Assembly: GCA_028687545.1 (NCBI GenBank)
Contig: JAQTZZ010000014.1
Span: forward strand, 1 to 64,000
Direction: 5' to 3'
Origin: Candidatus Wallbacteria bacterium
Lineage (GTDB): Bacteria; Muiribacteriota; JAQTZZ01
DNA: 64,000 nucleotides
This document shows positions 1 to 7,402 of the stretch, piece by piece. The position numbers and the translations under genes were made by a program. The notes under the pieces were generated by a model. It did not search any database and was not told the origin of the DNA. It saw only the letters and a program-made list of their open reading frames with translations. Each line of letters starts with the position of its first letter. The stretch's first letter is position 1.

Positions 1-158
1 ATCACATTCGGACTGAGCTTACTGCGTTAACCAGCACGCGAATATGAGGTTGAAAGTTCACGGAACTCATAAACAGGTTTTGAAAGTTGTTTCCTCTTGA
101 CAGGCAGGTCATCCATATGAGGGAGGACGAAATCCTCCCTTGGCCTGTATTGATCGCT
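1..158. other. intergenic stretch with a GC-rich hairpin
   Basis: No convincing gene lies here. At about 120-141 an eight-base stem (AGGGAGGA / TCCTCCCT) encloses the loop CGAAA. It sits just past the stop codon of the binding-protein gene that ends at 159 on the minus strand. No T-run follows on that strand, so it is not a classic intrinsic terminator; it may mark or protect the 3' end of the transcript. A similar stem recurs at 18247-18275. Confidence 0.4.
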
Positions 159-1379
159 TTACTTAGGTATCGCGCCTTCTACATTCTCCACGAACCAGTT
201 CATGCTCCAGAGCATGTCATGGTCTTCCTTCTGGCCTTCAGGGATCTTGACTGCCCCGGACTGATCCTTGATCGGGCCAGTGAAAGGCTCGAATTCTATT
301 GTGTCTGCGCTCATCTGGGAAAGCCGCTTTTCCACCAGGTCGTAAACGCTGACTGTGCCGAGTGTGGCGACTTCCCTGGTGATCCCCTTGAGTAGATCCA
401 CGAATTTCGGGTTGATGCGGTTCTGATAATCCCCGCCCAATATGGCAGCCTTTTCCCTGAGCAGCCACCAGTAATCGCTGTTGTCCCATTTATTGTCATG
501 GATTTTGTTCAGGATCGTTTCATACATCACGCCCCAGTCCACGAGCTGGCCGGATACCACTGAGTCCGGACCGAATTTCTGCATCGGGCTGTAATGGCTG
601 AAGGTATAAACCGGTTTACCTGCCTTGGTATGCTCTTCCCCCACCTGGATCACTGCAGGAGAATCCTCGGTGAAGGACAAGGCGTCGCAGCCTTCTGCAA
701 CCAGCGCTTCAGCGGCTTCCTTGGCTTTGGCAGGATCATACCAGGAAAACAGCCATTTCACCTGCACTTTTGCCTTGGGATTGGCGTCGCGGACTCCCAG
801 CGCAAAGGCATTGATATGGCGGATGACTTCAGGGATCGGCTGGGCTCCGATATAGCCTGCTTTGCCTGTTTTTGTGAGCGCTCCTGCCATCAGGCCGCAA
901 AGATAATAAGGCTGATAGAGTTCTGCGAAATAGGTGCCCAGATTCTTGTCGCGCTTATAGCCTGAGCAGTGCATGAAGATCTTGTCAGGATAGCGTTTGG
1001 CTGCATCTGCGGTGGCATCCTGGTAACCGAAACTGGTGGTAAAGACCACATCGCATTTCTCTTCCCTTACCAGTCTGTCGATCACGCGGGACGAGTCTGC
1101 TTCAGGCACTGATTCCACGATCATGGACTGAAGCCAGGGGAATTTTTTCATCACATACTGCCGGCCCATTTCATGGGCATTGGACCAGCCATAGTCTCCC
1201 ACAGGCCCCACATAGATGAAGCCGGCCTTGATTTTCTTTACATTGTCTGGAGTGGCTTTGAGATCCGAAATTGCGCCGGTAACCATGTTTTCCTGTGTTT
1301 TCGTTGCTTCCGGCGCTCCCCAGGCTGTGAAATAGAATCCCAGGAACAGTGTCAGCAGGATGGTGTTGAAGTCTCTCAT
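159..1379 (-). CDS. BMP-family ABC transporter substrate-binding protein
   Basis: Predicted exported solute-binding protein of the BMP/Med (basic membrane protein) family, whose studied members bind nucleosides or similar ligands for ABC importers. The 406-residue product has a signal peptide (about 1-21, likely cleaved after AWG) and no lipobox cysteine, unlike many BMP proteins that are lipoproteins. The family pattern is clear: an early GFIYVGPVGDYGWSNAH segment, a CDVVFTTSFGYQ segment, and a late GMVDW-like stretch (SGQLVDWGV). The ATG follows AAAGGAG by about six bases. It lies 19 bases behind the DUF4097-like gene and is probably cotranscribed. No ATPase or permease gene is adjacent, so its membrane partner must be elsewhere or it acts as a sensor. 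Family is sure; ligand unknown. Confidence 0.88.
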   Translation of the reverse strand: MRDFNTILLTLFLGFYFTAWGAPEATKTQENMVTGAISDLKATPDNVKKIKAGFIYVGPVGDYGWSNAHEMGRQYVMKKFPWLQSMIVESVPEADSSRVIDRLVREEKCDVVFTTSFGYQDATADAAKRYPDKIFMHCSGYKRDKNLGTYFAELYQPYYLCGLMAGALTKTGKAGYIGAQPIPEVIRHINAFALGVRDANPKAKVQVKWLFSWYDPAKAKEAAEALVAEGCDALSFTEDSPAVIQVGEEHTKAGKPVYTFSHYSPMQKFGPDSVVSGQLVDWGVMYETILNKIHDNKWDNSDYWWLLREKAAILGGDYQNRINPKFVDLLKGITREVATLGTVSVYDLVEKRLSQMSADTIEFEPFTGPIKDQSGAVKIPEGQKEDHDMLWSMNWFVENVEGAIPK

Positions 1380-1398
1380 GTTCGCTCCTTTTAAAAAG

Positions 1399-2391
1399 TT
1401 AATTCTTCGTATTTTTTAGTAAAATATTCCCTGAAACAGTCTTCATTTTTACAGTGCCGCTGCCGTCGCCGAAGCTGCCTGTCAGCTCTTTCAGATCCTT
1501 CTTTTCGTCGGTCAGCTCGAACCCGCAGGTAATCTCGCCAGACATGGAGGAAAGATCAGCCTTGAATCCTGCAGGATTGGAAAAAGCCAGCTTCAGACTG
1601 CCTGAGACTGCCTCACAGGATATTTCGACCGAGCCGCCGGTCAGGGTCAGGTCAGCGTCGCCGGAAACTGTCTTCAGCCCCAGTTTCCCTTTGAATTGAG
1701 AAATACCAATCTGTCCGCTGGTAGTGGTCAAACTGGACTCATCAGAGAGCAGTTCGTCGAATCTCAGTCTGCCTGAAATCGAACTGCTGTTCGTTGTAAC
1801 CGCCGAAATTCTAGTAAAAAGCAGATCACCGCTGTTAGTGCTGAACCTGGCGTTCTCAGCCACGATCAGTCCGAGATTCATTCCACCGGAAACAGTGGTC
1901 ATAGACAGATTCCTGGCTGCGATTCTCGGGCATTCGATGTTGCCGGAAACAGTATCTGCCGTAATTTTAGCGAATGACCGGTCAGGCAGATAAATTTCCA
2001 GTCTGGAATCAAAATTGATGCTGAAAAATGAAACTTCAGTATTTCCGGGATATTTCAACCTGATCTGGACCTTGTTTCCCGCCTTCTCCAGTTCCAGGCT
2101 GGGCGCTTTCCCAGCTGGAATGCTGATGCCGCTCTTTCCGCTGAATACAGCCCTGATCTCAGAAGTTTCTACCGGAATGATTATCAGGTTGGATGAGACG
2201 GTTGTAATTGTCAGTTCATCTACTCCTTCGGCTGCAGTTGACTGTTCCTGGTTTAATTCTCCCGGGGTTCCGGAAGAACCAGGAGCTTCAACACCTGAGT
2301 TGCCGGACGAATTACTATTTGAAGACGAAGCGATGAATCCGATAGCCAGGGCAATGATCAGAATTGCGAGTATTAACATAACTTTTTTCAC
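1399..2391 (-). CDS. DUF4097-like beta-repeat membrane-anchored protein
   Basis: This 330-residue protein has an N-terminal membrane anchor (about 5-21) and a Ser/Gly/Pro-rich linker (22-60). A repetitive beta region follows, in which short turns of the type TVSGNI, TVSGGM, TNSGDL, TTSGQI, TVSGDA, SMSGEI and TVSGNI recur about nine times. That is the pattern of the DUF4097/DUF4098 family of predicted beta-helical, adhesin-like or cell-surface stress proteins; no biochemical role is established. The start is GTG at 2391, preceded by GGAAGGAG, and gives the membrane anchor at the very N-terminus. It sits between the TPR protein and the BMP binding protein on the same strand. It is probably displayed outside the cytoplasmic membrane. 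Function is inferred only from the fold pattern. Confidence 0.72.
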   Translation of the reverse strand: MKKVMLILAILIIALAIGFIASSSNSNSSGNSGVEAPGSSGTPGELNQEQSTAAEGVDELTITTVSSNLIIIPVETSEIRAVFSGKSGISIPAGKAPSLELEKAGNKVQIRLKYPGNTEVSFFSINFDSRLEIYLPDRSFAKITADTVSGNIECPRIAARNLSMTTVSGGMNLGLIVAENARFSTNSGDLLFTRISAVTTNSSSISGRLRFDELLSDESSLTTTSGQIGISQFKGKLGLKTVSGDADLTLTGGSVEISCEAVSGSLKLAFSNPAGFKADLSSMSGEITCGFELTDEKKDLKELTGSFGDGSGTVKMKTVSGNILLKNTKN

Positions 2392-2473
2392 TAGTCACTC
2401 CTTCCCTACTAACTTACTAACTTACCAACCTCATGCAATGAACAAGCAATTAGATTGAATGCGATTACTATGC

Positions 2474-4021
2474 TTAATATTCTTCCACCAGGGCGTTCTC
2501 TTTCAGGAACGGCGACAGGCCGTGCACCTGGCATTCGATCAGCCCCTGGGGATTTAAAAAATAATTATACCAGTATCTCCCGCATTTATTTCCTTCCACC
2601 TTCCATTCCAGCTTGAATTGCTTTCCTTCAGGTGTCTTGAAATCCAGTTTCAGATTCCTGGTCCGTTTCTTCAGGTAGCCCATTTTTTCCAGCGTCTTCA
2701 TGTCAAAATTCTTCTGATCGAGCTGCATCTTTTCCCTGTTGTTGAATGCTTCCAGCGCAGCCTGTATCACCACACTTCTCAGATAACAATCCAGATTTTC
2801 AAGGGCCTGCTGTTCAAATTCCTTGTCCGGATATGAATATTTCTGCACTATTTTCATGGTATCCATTGCGAATTCGATGGTCCGGCCTGTCTCGCCTTTT
2901 TTCAAAGCGATCAGCATCAGGTAATAGTTGGACTTCAGATCCTCAGGATACTGTCTGAGGATTTCCAGGAAAGCGGATTCAATCTCAGGCAGCGCTTGAA
3001 TTTCACCGGAAGCGTTCAGAAGCTTCTCGCCTTTGCCGAAGAATTTCTTCACCAGTTTGCGGGACTTTTCGGCTGCGCTTTCTTCCTCAGGAGGTTTCTG
3101 TGACACTTCCTCTGTTTTGGGAGCGAAATTCTCGGTCTTGATTTCTGTTATATCAATGCTTGCCTTGTATTTTTTTAGTTTTTCCAGGCGGACTTCCTCT
3201 TCTCTGGATTTCTTTTCCGCTTCCAGATCCCGCAGGGCAGTAATCTCTTCGCTGGACTGCATGGTTTTCCGCTTAGTTTCTGCTTCGGCTTCTTCCAGCC
3301 TCCTCTTCTCAAATTCAATCAATTTCTGCCGTTCGAGCTCCTGCTTCGCTTCTTCCTCAGCCTTTTTCTTGTCCTCTATCCCTTTGAGATAAGCGATCAG
3401 GTCCTGATTTTTGTCATCCAGCGCCAGAGAAATCTCAAAACAGTCCAACCCTTTCTGCTGTTCACTGGTTTTCTCGTAATAGTACTTGCCGAGCAGGAAC
3501 CAGTAATACGACGATTCGCTGTCCTTCTTTTTTTCAGCCACCACTTTGTTCCAGAGTGTCTTCAGATCACGTTTCTCTTCTGCGGCCATCTGTGAGAGAT
3601 TCACTTTGAAATGGCTGCGATAATACATGATCCTGACCGCCTCATCATCAGGATCGATCTTGAAGGCCTCCAGAAAGCAATAAAAAGAACGAACAAAATC
3701 GGCTTTGAAGAATCTCTCCAGACCGCTGGTATACCAGTTCTGGGTATCCTTGTTCTTGGATTTAAGTTCAGGCAGAGAAATCGATTCCCATTTGGACTTG
3801 AGGTCAGGTTTCTTTTCCCGGACCTGCTGCAGGACCAGAAATGCCCCTTCGTGATAGGGATTGATTTCAAGGGTTTTTTCGGCAAATTCGAAAGCCTTGT
3901 CCATTTTACCCAGGTTGTAATAAAAATTTGCCCAGGAATACCAGCGTTCGGACAGCAGCCTGCTGTCTTCATCGGCAAAGAGGCAGCTCGTAAAAATCAG
4001 AACCAGCAGCAGTAAGCGCAT
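2474..4021 (-). CDS. exported TPR protein with charged coiled-coil centre
   Basis: A 515-residue protein beginning MRLLLLVLIF, a signal sequence ending near TSCLFA. The cysteine could be a weak lipobox (FTSC), so periplasmic and lipoprotein fates are both possible. TPR-like helix pairs cover roughly 20-220 (for example YNLGKMDKAFEFAEKTLEINP). They are followed by a very Glu/Lys/Arg-rich coiled-coil stretch (about 220-320), a second helical repeat area, and a C-terminal part with aromatic residues. I chose ATG 4021, four bases past the PhoH stop, because it places the signal peptide first; an ATG at 4045 would add eight polar residues and overlap phoH. Likely part of the methyltransferase-phoH transcript. 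No specific function can be assigned; TPRs suggest protein-protein contacts. Confidence 0.78.
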   Translation of the reverse strand: MRLLLLVLIFTSCLFADEDSRLLSERWYSWANFYYNLGKMDKAFEFAEKTLEINPYHEGAFLVLQQVREKKPDLKSKWESISLPELKSKNKDTQNWYTSGLERFFKADFVRSFYCFLEAFKIDPDDEAVRIMYYRSHFKVNLSQMAAEEKRDLKTLWNKVVAEKKKDSESSYYWFLLGKYYYEKTSEQQKGLDCFEISLALDDKNQDLIAYLKGIEDKKKAEEEAKQELERQKLIEFEKRRLEEAEAETKRKTMQSSEEITALRDLEAEKKSREEEVRLEKLKKYKASIDITEIKTENFAPKTEEVSQKPPEEESAAEKSRKLVKKFFGKGEKLLNASGEIQALPEIESAFLEILRQYPEDLKSNYYLMLIALKKGETGRTIEFAMDTMKIVQKYSYPDKEFEQQALENLDCYLRSVVIQAALEAFNNREKMQLDQKNFDMKTLEKMGYLKKRTRNLKLDFKTPEGKQFKLEWKVEGNKCGRYWYNYFLNPQGLIECQVHGLSPFLKENALVEEY

Positions 4022-4025
4022 ATAT

Positions 4026-5324
4026 TCAAAGCAGTTGTGCGGCAATCGATGCCAGCTTGGAACGTTCCCCTTTCATCAGTACAATATGCCCGGCAATGGC
4101 GTGAGACTTGAAGCGCTCCGCCACAAATGACAGCCCGTTGCTGGATTCATCCAGATACTGATTATCAATCTGAAATGGATCGCCTGTCAGAACAATCTTG
4201 GAATTTTCTCCGGCACGGGTGATGATGGTCTTGATCTCGTGCGGAGTAAGGTTCTGAGCCTCGTCAATAATGATGAAACTGTTCGGCAGTGAGCGTCCGC
4301 GGATATATGTGAGGGCTTCAATCTGAATCAGCCCGTTTTCGTATAAATAATTATATTCTTTACGCACATCAGCCCCAAACAGAAGATCAAGATTATCCGT
4401 GATCGGCTGCATCCAGGAAGTGAGCTTTTCGTCCTTACTGCCAGGCAGATAGCCGATGTCCTTACCCATGGGCACGATCGGACGTGCCACCAGCATCCGC
4501 TTGTAGACTTTTTCGTCCAGGATTTTCTGTAATCCGGCGGCCAGGGCGAGCAGGGTTTTTCCGGTGCCGGCTGAACCGAGCAGAGTGACGAGTTTTACAT
4601 CATCAGCGAGCAGGAGTTCGATCGCGAAGCGCTGCTCCAGGTTTCTGGGTTCGATTCCCCACGGCTTGGCGCTGATATGGAAGAGCGGAATCAGGCGGTC
4701 TCTCTCCACGCAGTATTTGGTGAGAACTGAATGGGAAGCGTTCTTGGTCCTGAGCAGAACGCACTGGTTGGCGAAAAACAGATGATCTTCCAGTTTCAGT
4801 TCGTAACTCTGATAGAACTGATCGATGATCTTTTTCTGCACTTCGATGATCTCAAAACCCTTGAAAATTTCCGCCACATTTGCCTTGTCTGTCTCATAGT
4901 CTTCTGCGCGCAACCCAAGGGCATCGGCTTTGATCCGGACATTGGTGTCCTTTGAAACGATCACTACTGGAATGGAACTGTCCTGACCCGAGTATTCCTG
5001 GGCCACTGCAATGATCTGATTGTCAGGTTTGTGAGGGTCCATTGTTTCAGGGATGTTCTGGACCGCATGGAAACTCCATTCGATCTTGAGAAATCCACCT
5101 TCCTTCATGATGATTCCGTCATGGAGGCTGCCAAGCTTACGCATGGCTTCGAGATTCTTGATGGTCCGGCGGGCGTTCTGCCCGACTGTGCCTGGCCTGC
5201 TCTTGAGGTGATCCAGCTCCTCGATTACGATCATCGGGATGATCACCTCATTGTCCTCAAAACACAGAAAAGCTTCCGGATCGTGGATCAGCACGTTGGT
5301 ATCCAGTATGAAACGCTTCTTCAT
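4026..5324 (-). CDS. PhoH-family protein with N-terminal PIN domain (PhoH2 type)
   Basis: A 432-residue fusion of a PIN ribonuclease domain (about 3-145) and a PhoH ATPase (about 225-425). PIN acidic residues are visible in FILDTNVLIHD (Asp8), in PDNQI (Asp101) and near VSKDTN (Asp126). The ATPase shows Walker A GSAGTGKT (250-257), RPIVPMGKDIGYLPG, and Walker B IIIDEAQN (352-358) followed by TRAGENSKIVLTGD. PhoH2 proteins studied in mycobacteria combine RNA helicase and RNase activity, so an RNA-processing role in the cytoplasm is likely. AAAGGAGG lies at the right distance before ATG 5324, and the methyltransferase stop TAG directly abuts this ATG, so the two are translationally linked. Length and domain order are normal. 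The RNA target is unknown. Confidence 0.95.
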   Translation of the reverse strand: MKKRFILDTNVLIHDPEAFLCFEDNEVIIPMIVIEELDHLKSRPGTVGQNARRTIKNLEAMRKLGSLHDGIIMKEGGFLKIEWSFHAVQNIPETMDPHKPDNQIIAVAQEYSGQDSSIPVVIVSKDTNVRIKADALGLRAEDYETDKANVAEIFKGFEIIEVQKKIIDQFYQSYELKLEDHLFFANQCVLLRTKNASHSVLTKYCVERDRLIPLFHISAKPWGIEPRNLEQRFAIELLLADDVKLVTLLGSAGTGKTLLALAAGLQKILDEKVYKRMLVARPIVPMGKDIGYLPGSKDEKLTSWMQPITDNLDLLFGADVRKEYNYLYENGLIQIEALTYIRGRSLPNSFIIIDEAQNLTPHEIKTIITRAGENSKIVLTGDPFQIDNQYLDESSNGLSFVAERFKSHAIAGHIVLMKGERSKLASIAAQLL

Positions 5325-6077
5325 CTAAAAGCCTCCTTTGCGGCAGAGGAAGAATACCCTTTCAGATCGCTCGTCAGGGATTTTGAATTTATAGGCATCG
5401 TAGATCCCGAGAATTTCAAAGTTCATTTCCGTTAATACTGTTTTGAGCTCATCGATAGTATATATTCTTTTGGCATGGTTCTCAACGTGTTTGAAAAAAG
5501 TTTTACCTTCACTGCGTTGGAAAAATGTGCTCTTGATATTGTAAATTTTATTTAACTGCAGGCACTGGCTTTCCCAGATATATGCCCAGTCTCCATTGTC
5601 TTTTCCGAGAGAACCGCCTGGAAAAAGGTTCTGAAGCTTACGCATGGTGATTGTATCGAAGATCAGAAGTTTCCTGTCTGAGAGGCTTCGATAGGTGTTC
5701 ACCAGAGTCTGTCGAAGGCTGTGCTCGTCAATCAGGTAATTCAAAGTGTCGAACAGACAAAGGATCAGATCAAAGCGCCGGTTCAGGCAGAAACTCTGCA
5801 TTCTGGAAACCAGGAAACGGCATCTGGAATCGCACTGTAGAGCCTTGTTCCTGGCTCTGTTCACCATTTCAAAACTCTCGTCCAGTCCCACCATCAATTT
5901 AAAATCAAGCTGTCTTTCCAATTCCAGCAAGACGTTCCCGGTACCACAGCCAAGTTCCAGTACACTTTCCACTTTGGTTTCGGAAAGTTCGATCAGCTGC
6001 TGCAGATATCCGATCCATTCCTCATATTCGACATCAGCCATAATCAGGTCATAATACTCAGAAAAATACCTATACAT
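5325..6077 (-). CDS. class I SAM-dependent methyltransferase
   Basis: A 250-residue Rossmann methyltransferase starting MYRYFSEYYDLIM, the usual opening of this group. SAM-binding motif I is VLELGCGTGN (39-48), with an acidic motif II in VGLDES and a post-motif FDLILCLFDTLNYL. The C-terminal half (CLQLNKIYNIKSTFF onwards) matches the small beta domain of methyltransferases annotated as acting on small molecules. I preferred ATG 6077, with GGAG six bases upstream, over the longer reading from 6134, which adds 19 basic residues atypical for the family and runs into the divergent gene. It heads the minus-strand phoH group. Substrate is not evident. Confidence 0.87.
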   Translation of the reverse strand: MYRYFSEYYDLIMADVEYEEWIGYLQQLIELSETKVESVLELGCGTGNVLLELERQLDFKLMVGLDESFEMVNRARNKALQCDSRCRFLVSRMQSFCLNRRFDLILCLFDTLNYLIDEHSLRQTLVNTYRSLSDRKLLIFDTITMRKLQNLFPGGSLGKDNGDWAYIWESQCLQLNKIYNIKSTFFQRSEGKTFFKHVENHAKRIYTIDELKTVLTEMNFEILGIYDAYKFKIPDERSERVFFLCRKGGF

Positions 6078-6137
6078 TGCTGCTCCAATCTTCCGATACC
6101 TTCTAAGATATATGGTTTGGGGGTGTTTTCGCAATCC

Positions 6138-6638
6138 ATGACAATGCTTTGGTTTCTTCTGATCTATCCGGCCGCCTTGTTTCTTACTGTTTTCCTGATC
6201 GCCAGGCGGCAGAAGCAGTCATTCAGGGAACTGAACTCGCTTCCCATCGGCGAGCAGACCCCTGGAAAATCTTTATCTCTCAAAGAAGAACAGGCGAATC
6301 TGATGATCCTCGATTTTTATTCACGCCTGCCTGACAACTGGAATCGTAAATACCTGCGGAAAAAAATCTGTACTGCCAGTCTCAGTACTTTCAGAGAGCT
6401 GAAAACGAACCTCAAATATCAGTACCTGCAGCAGATCGAGCCTGAAAAGATTCATGAAAACACAGACATCATCGAGCACTGCCTTAAATCACGGGACTTT
6501 TCCCTGCAGTATCTGGCGCTGAAACTTCTGCAGAAAGAATGCCTGCCTCTCGACCTCAGCCATGTGGAATGCTTTCTCTGCTGCAACCAGCCTGTGCTTC
6601 AACGGGAAGCGCTTAAGGCTCTGTCAAAAAACTTGTAG
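6138..6638 (+). CDS. small single-pass membrane protein, unknown
   Basis: A 166-residue protein beginning with one hydrophobic segment (about 3-22, MLWFLLIYPAALFLTVFLIA) followed by a basic stop-transfer patch (RRQKQ), which predicts an N-out, cytoplasmic C-terminal topology. The cytoplasmic part is helical. Its last 60 residues, with patterns like SLQYLALKLLQKE and VLQREALKALSKN, look like one or two HEAT-type repeats. Start choice is uncertain: ATG 6138 is used, ATG 6144 and TTG 6117 are alternatives, and no good ribosome site precedes any of them. It is transcribed divergently from the methyltransferase and ends just before the promoter of the thioredoxin gene. No family recognised. Confidence 0.6.
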   Translation: MTMLWFLLIYPAALFLTVFLIARRQKQSFRELNSLPIGEQTPGKSLSLKEEQANLMILDFYSRLPDNWNRKYLRKKICTASLSTFRELKTNLKYQYLQQIEPEKIHENTDIIEHCLKSRDFSLQYLALKLLQKECLPLDLSHVECFLCCNQPVLQREALKALSKNL

Positions 6639-6661
6639 AATTCATAAATTCCGGGTATAAT
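6633..6661 (+). promoter_or_regulatory. sigma-70-type promoter for the TlpA-like gene
   Basis: TTGTAG at 6633-6638 and a perfect TATAAT at 6656-6661 are 17 bases apart. Transcription would begin near 6668, about 27 bases before the ATG at 6695. The -35 box overlaps the stop codon of the preceding gene. Confidence 0.65.
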
Positions 6662-6694
6662 GATAGCAGTAATGAGTATGGAGTGGAGGTAGAT

Positions 6695-7276
6695 ATGAAG
6701 TTGTTCCTTCTTTTTTTATTTCTAAGCTTCATTTTACCCACCTGGGGTCACAATTTTCCGGGCAAAGCTGACCAGAAGATTCTCGGCTCAAACGAGCAGG
6801 CCAAGAATTTCACACTTCCCTATTATGACACTCAAAGTAAAAAATTCAATCTCAAGGAAAATTATCCTGCCAGCAACCTTGTTTTCGTGTTTTTCGCCAG
6901 CTGGTGCAGCCACTGCCAGAAAGATATTCCTGGAATAGACTCCATCAAGGATAAATATCCTGGTACAAAATTCATAGCTGTCAATGCCATGGAAACGGCA
7001 GATGAAATCAAGGCGTTCTTCAAAAAATTCAATCTCTCTCTCCCCTGCCTGATGGACGAAAAGGGTGATGTAATCAAGCTTTACGGCATCACCGGAATTC
7101 CGGCTTTCCTGGTGCTGAATAAGAGCGGAGAGCAGCTGATGCTGGGCAATTTCTCCATCGTTGAGCTCGAATCACTTCTTAAGAATTTGCGATTTCAAAA
7201 GCCCGGAAAAGGCGACACCTCGCGTCCGGAAGAGGAAGGCTGCCACGACGGGATCTGCCCGATACCCAAGTTCTAA
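6695..7276 (+). CDS. TlpA/ResA-like thioredoxin, exported
   Basis: A 193-residue extracytoplasmic thiol-disulfide oxidoreductase. The signal peptide (1-18, ending PTWG) is followed by a thioredoxin fold with active site WCSHC (Cys71-Cys74) in FFASWCSHCQKDIPG and the cis-proline segment GITGIPAFLVL. This is the AhpC/TSA-TlpA arrangement known from cytochrome c maturation and envelope thiol reduction. The C-terminal tail carries two further cysteines (EGCHDGIC), unusual for the family and perhaps a second redox or metal site. GGAGG lies about six bases before ATG 6695; the in-frame GTG at 6683 overlaps that site and is rejected. It has its own promoter (6633-6661). Its TAA directly abuts a hairpin element at 7277. 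Confidence 0.9.
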   Translation: MKLFLLFLFLSFILPTWGHNFPGKADQKILGSNEQAKNFTLPYYDTQSKKFNLKENYPASNLVFVFFASWCSHCQKDIPGIDSIKDKYPGTKFIAVNAMETADEIKAFFKKFNLSLPCLMDEKGDVIKLYGITGIPAFLVLNKSGEQLMLGNFSIVELESLLKNLRFQKPGKGDTSRPEEEGCHDGICPIPKF

Positions 7277-7393
7277 GCTGTTGAAAAACAGTCGGCTGCT
7301 TCGTTGCTCCTCTCCATTTTCGCTTCATGTACATTAAGGTACACTCCGCTCAAATGGCTCGTCACGCCTTGCATCCATCTGTTTTTGAACAGC
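7277..7393. repeat. stop-codon-abutting hairpin repeat, copy 1
   Basis: A 117-bp near-palindromic element. Its end sequence (with the TAA, TAAGCTGTTGAAAAACAG at 7274-7291) is mirrored by CTGTTTTTGAACAGCTTA at 7379-7396, 17 of 18 matching. The interior is also largely self-complementary around GTACATTAAGGTAC. The end next to the TlpA stop codon is the R-type end (CTGTTGAAAAAC, later CTGC and CGTTG). The far end is L-type (read inward: GTTCAAAAAC, GGATGCAAGGCG). Copies 2 and 3 are at 58375-58538 and 60818-60917. It lies between convergent genes and could fold in the mRNA of either. No transposase is nearby. Confidence 0.85.
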
Positions 7394-7402
7394 TTAGCTG
7401 TT

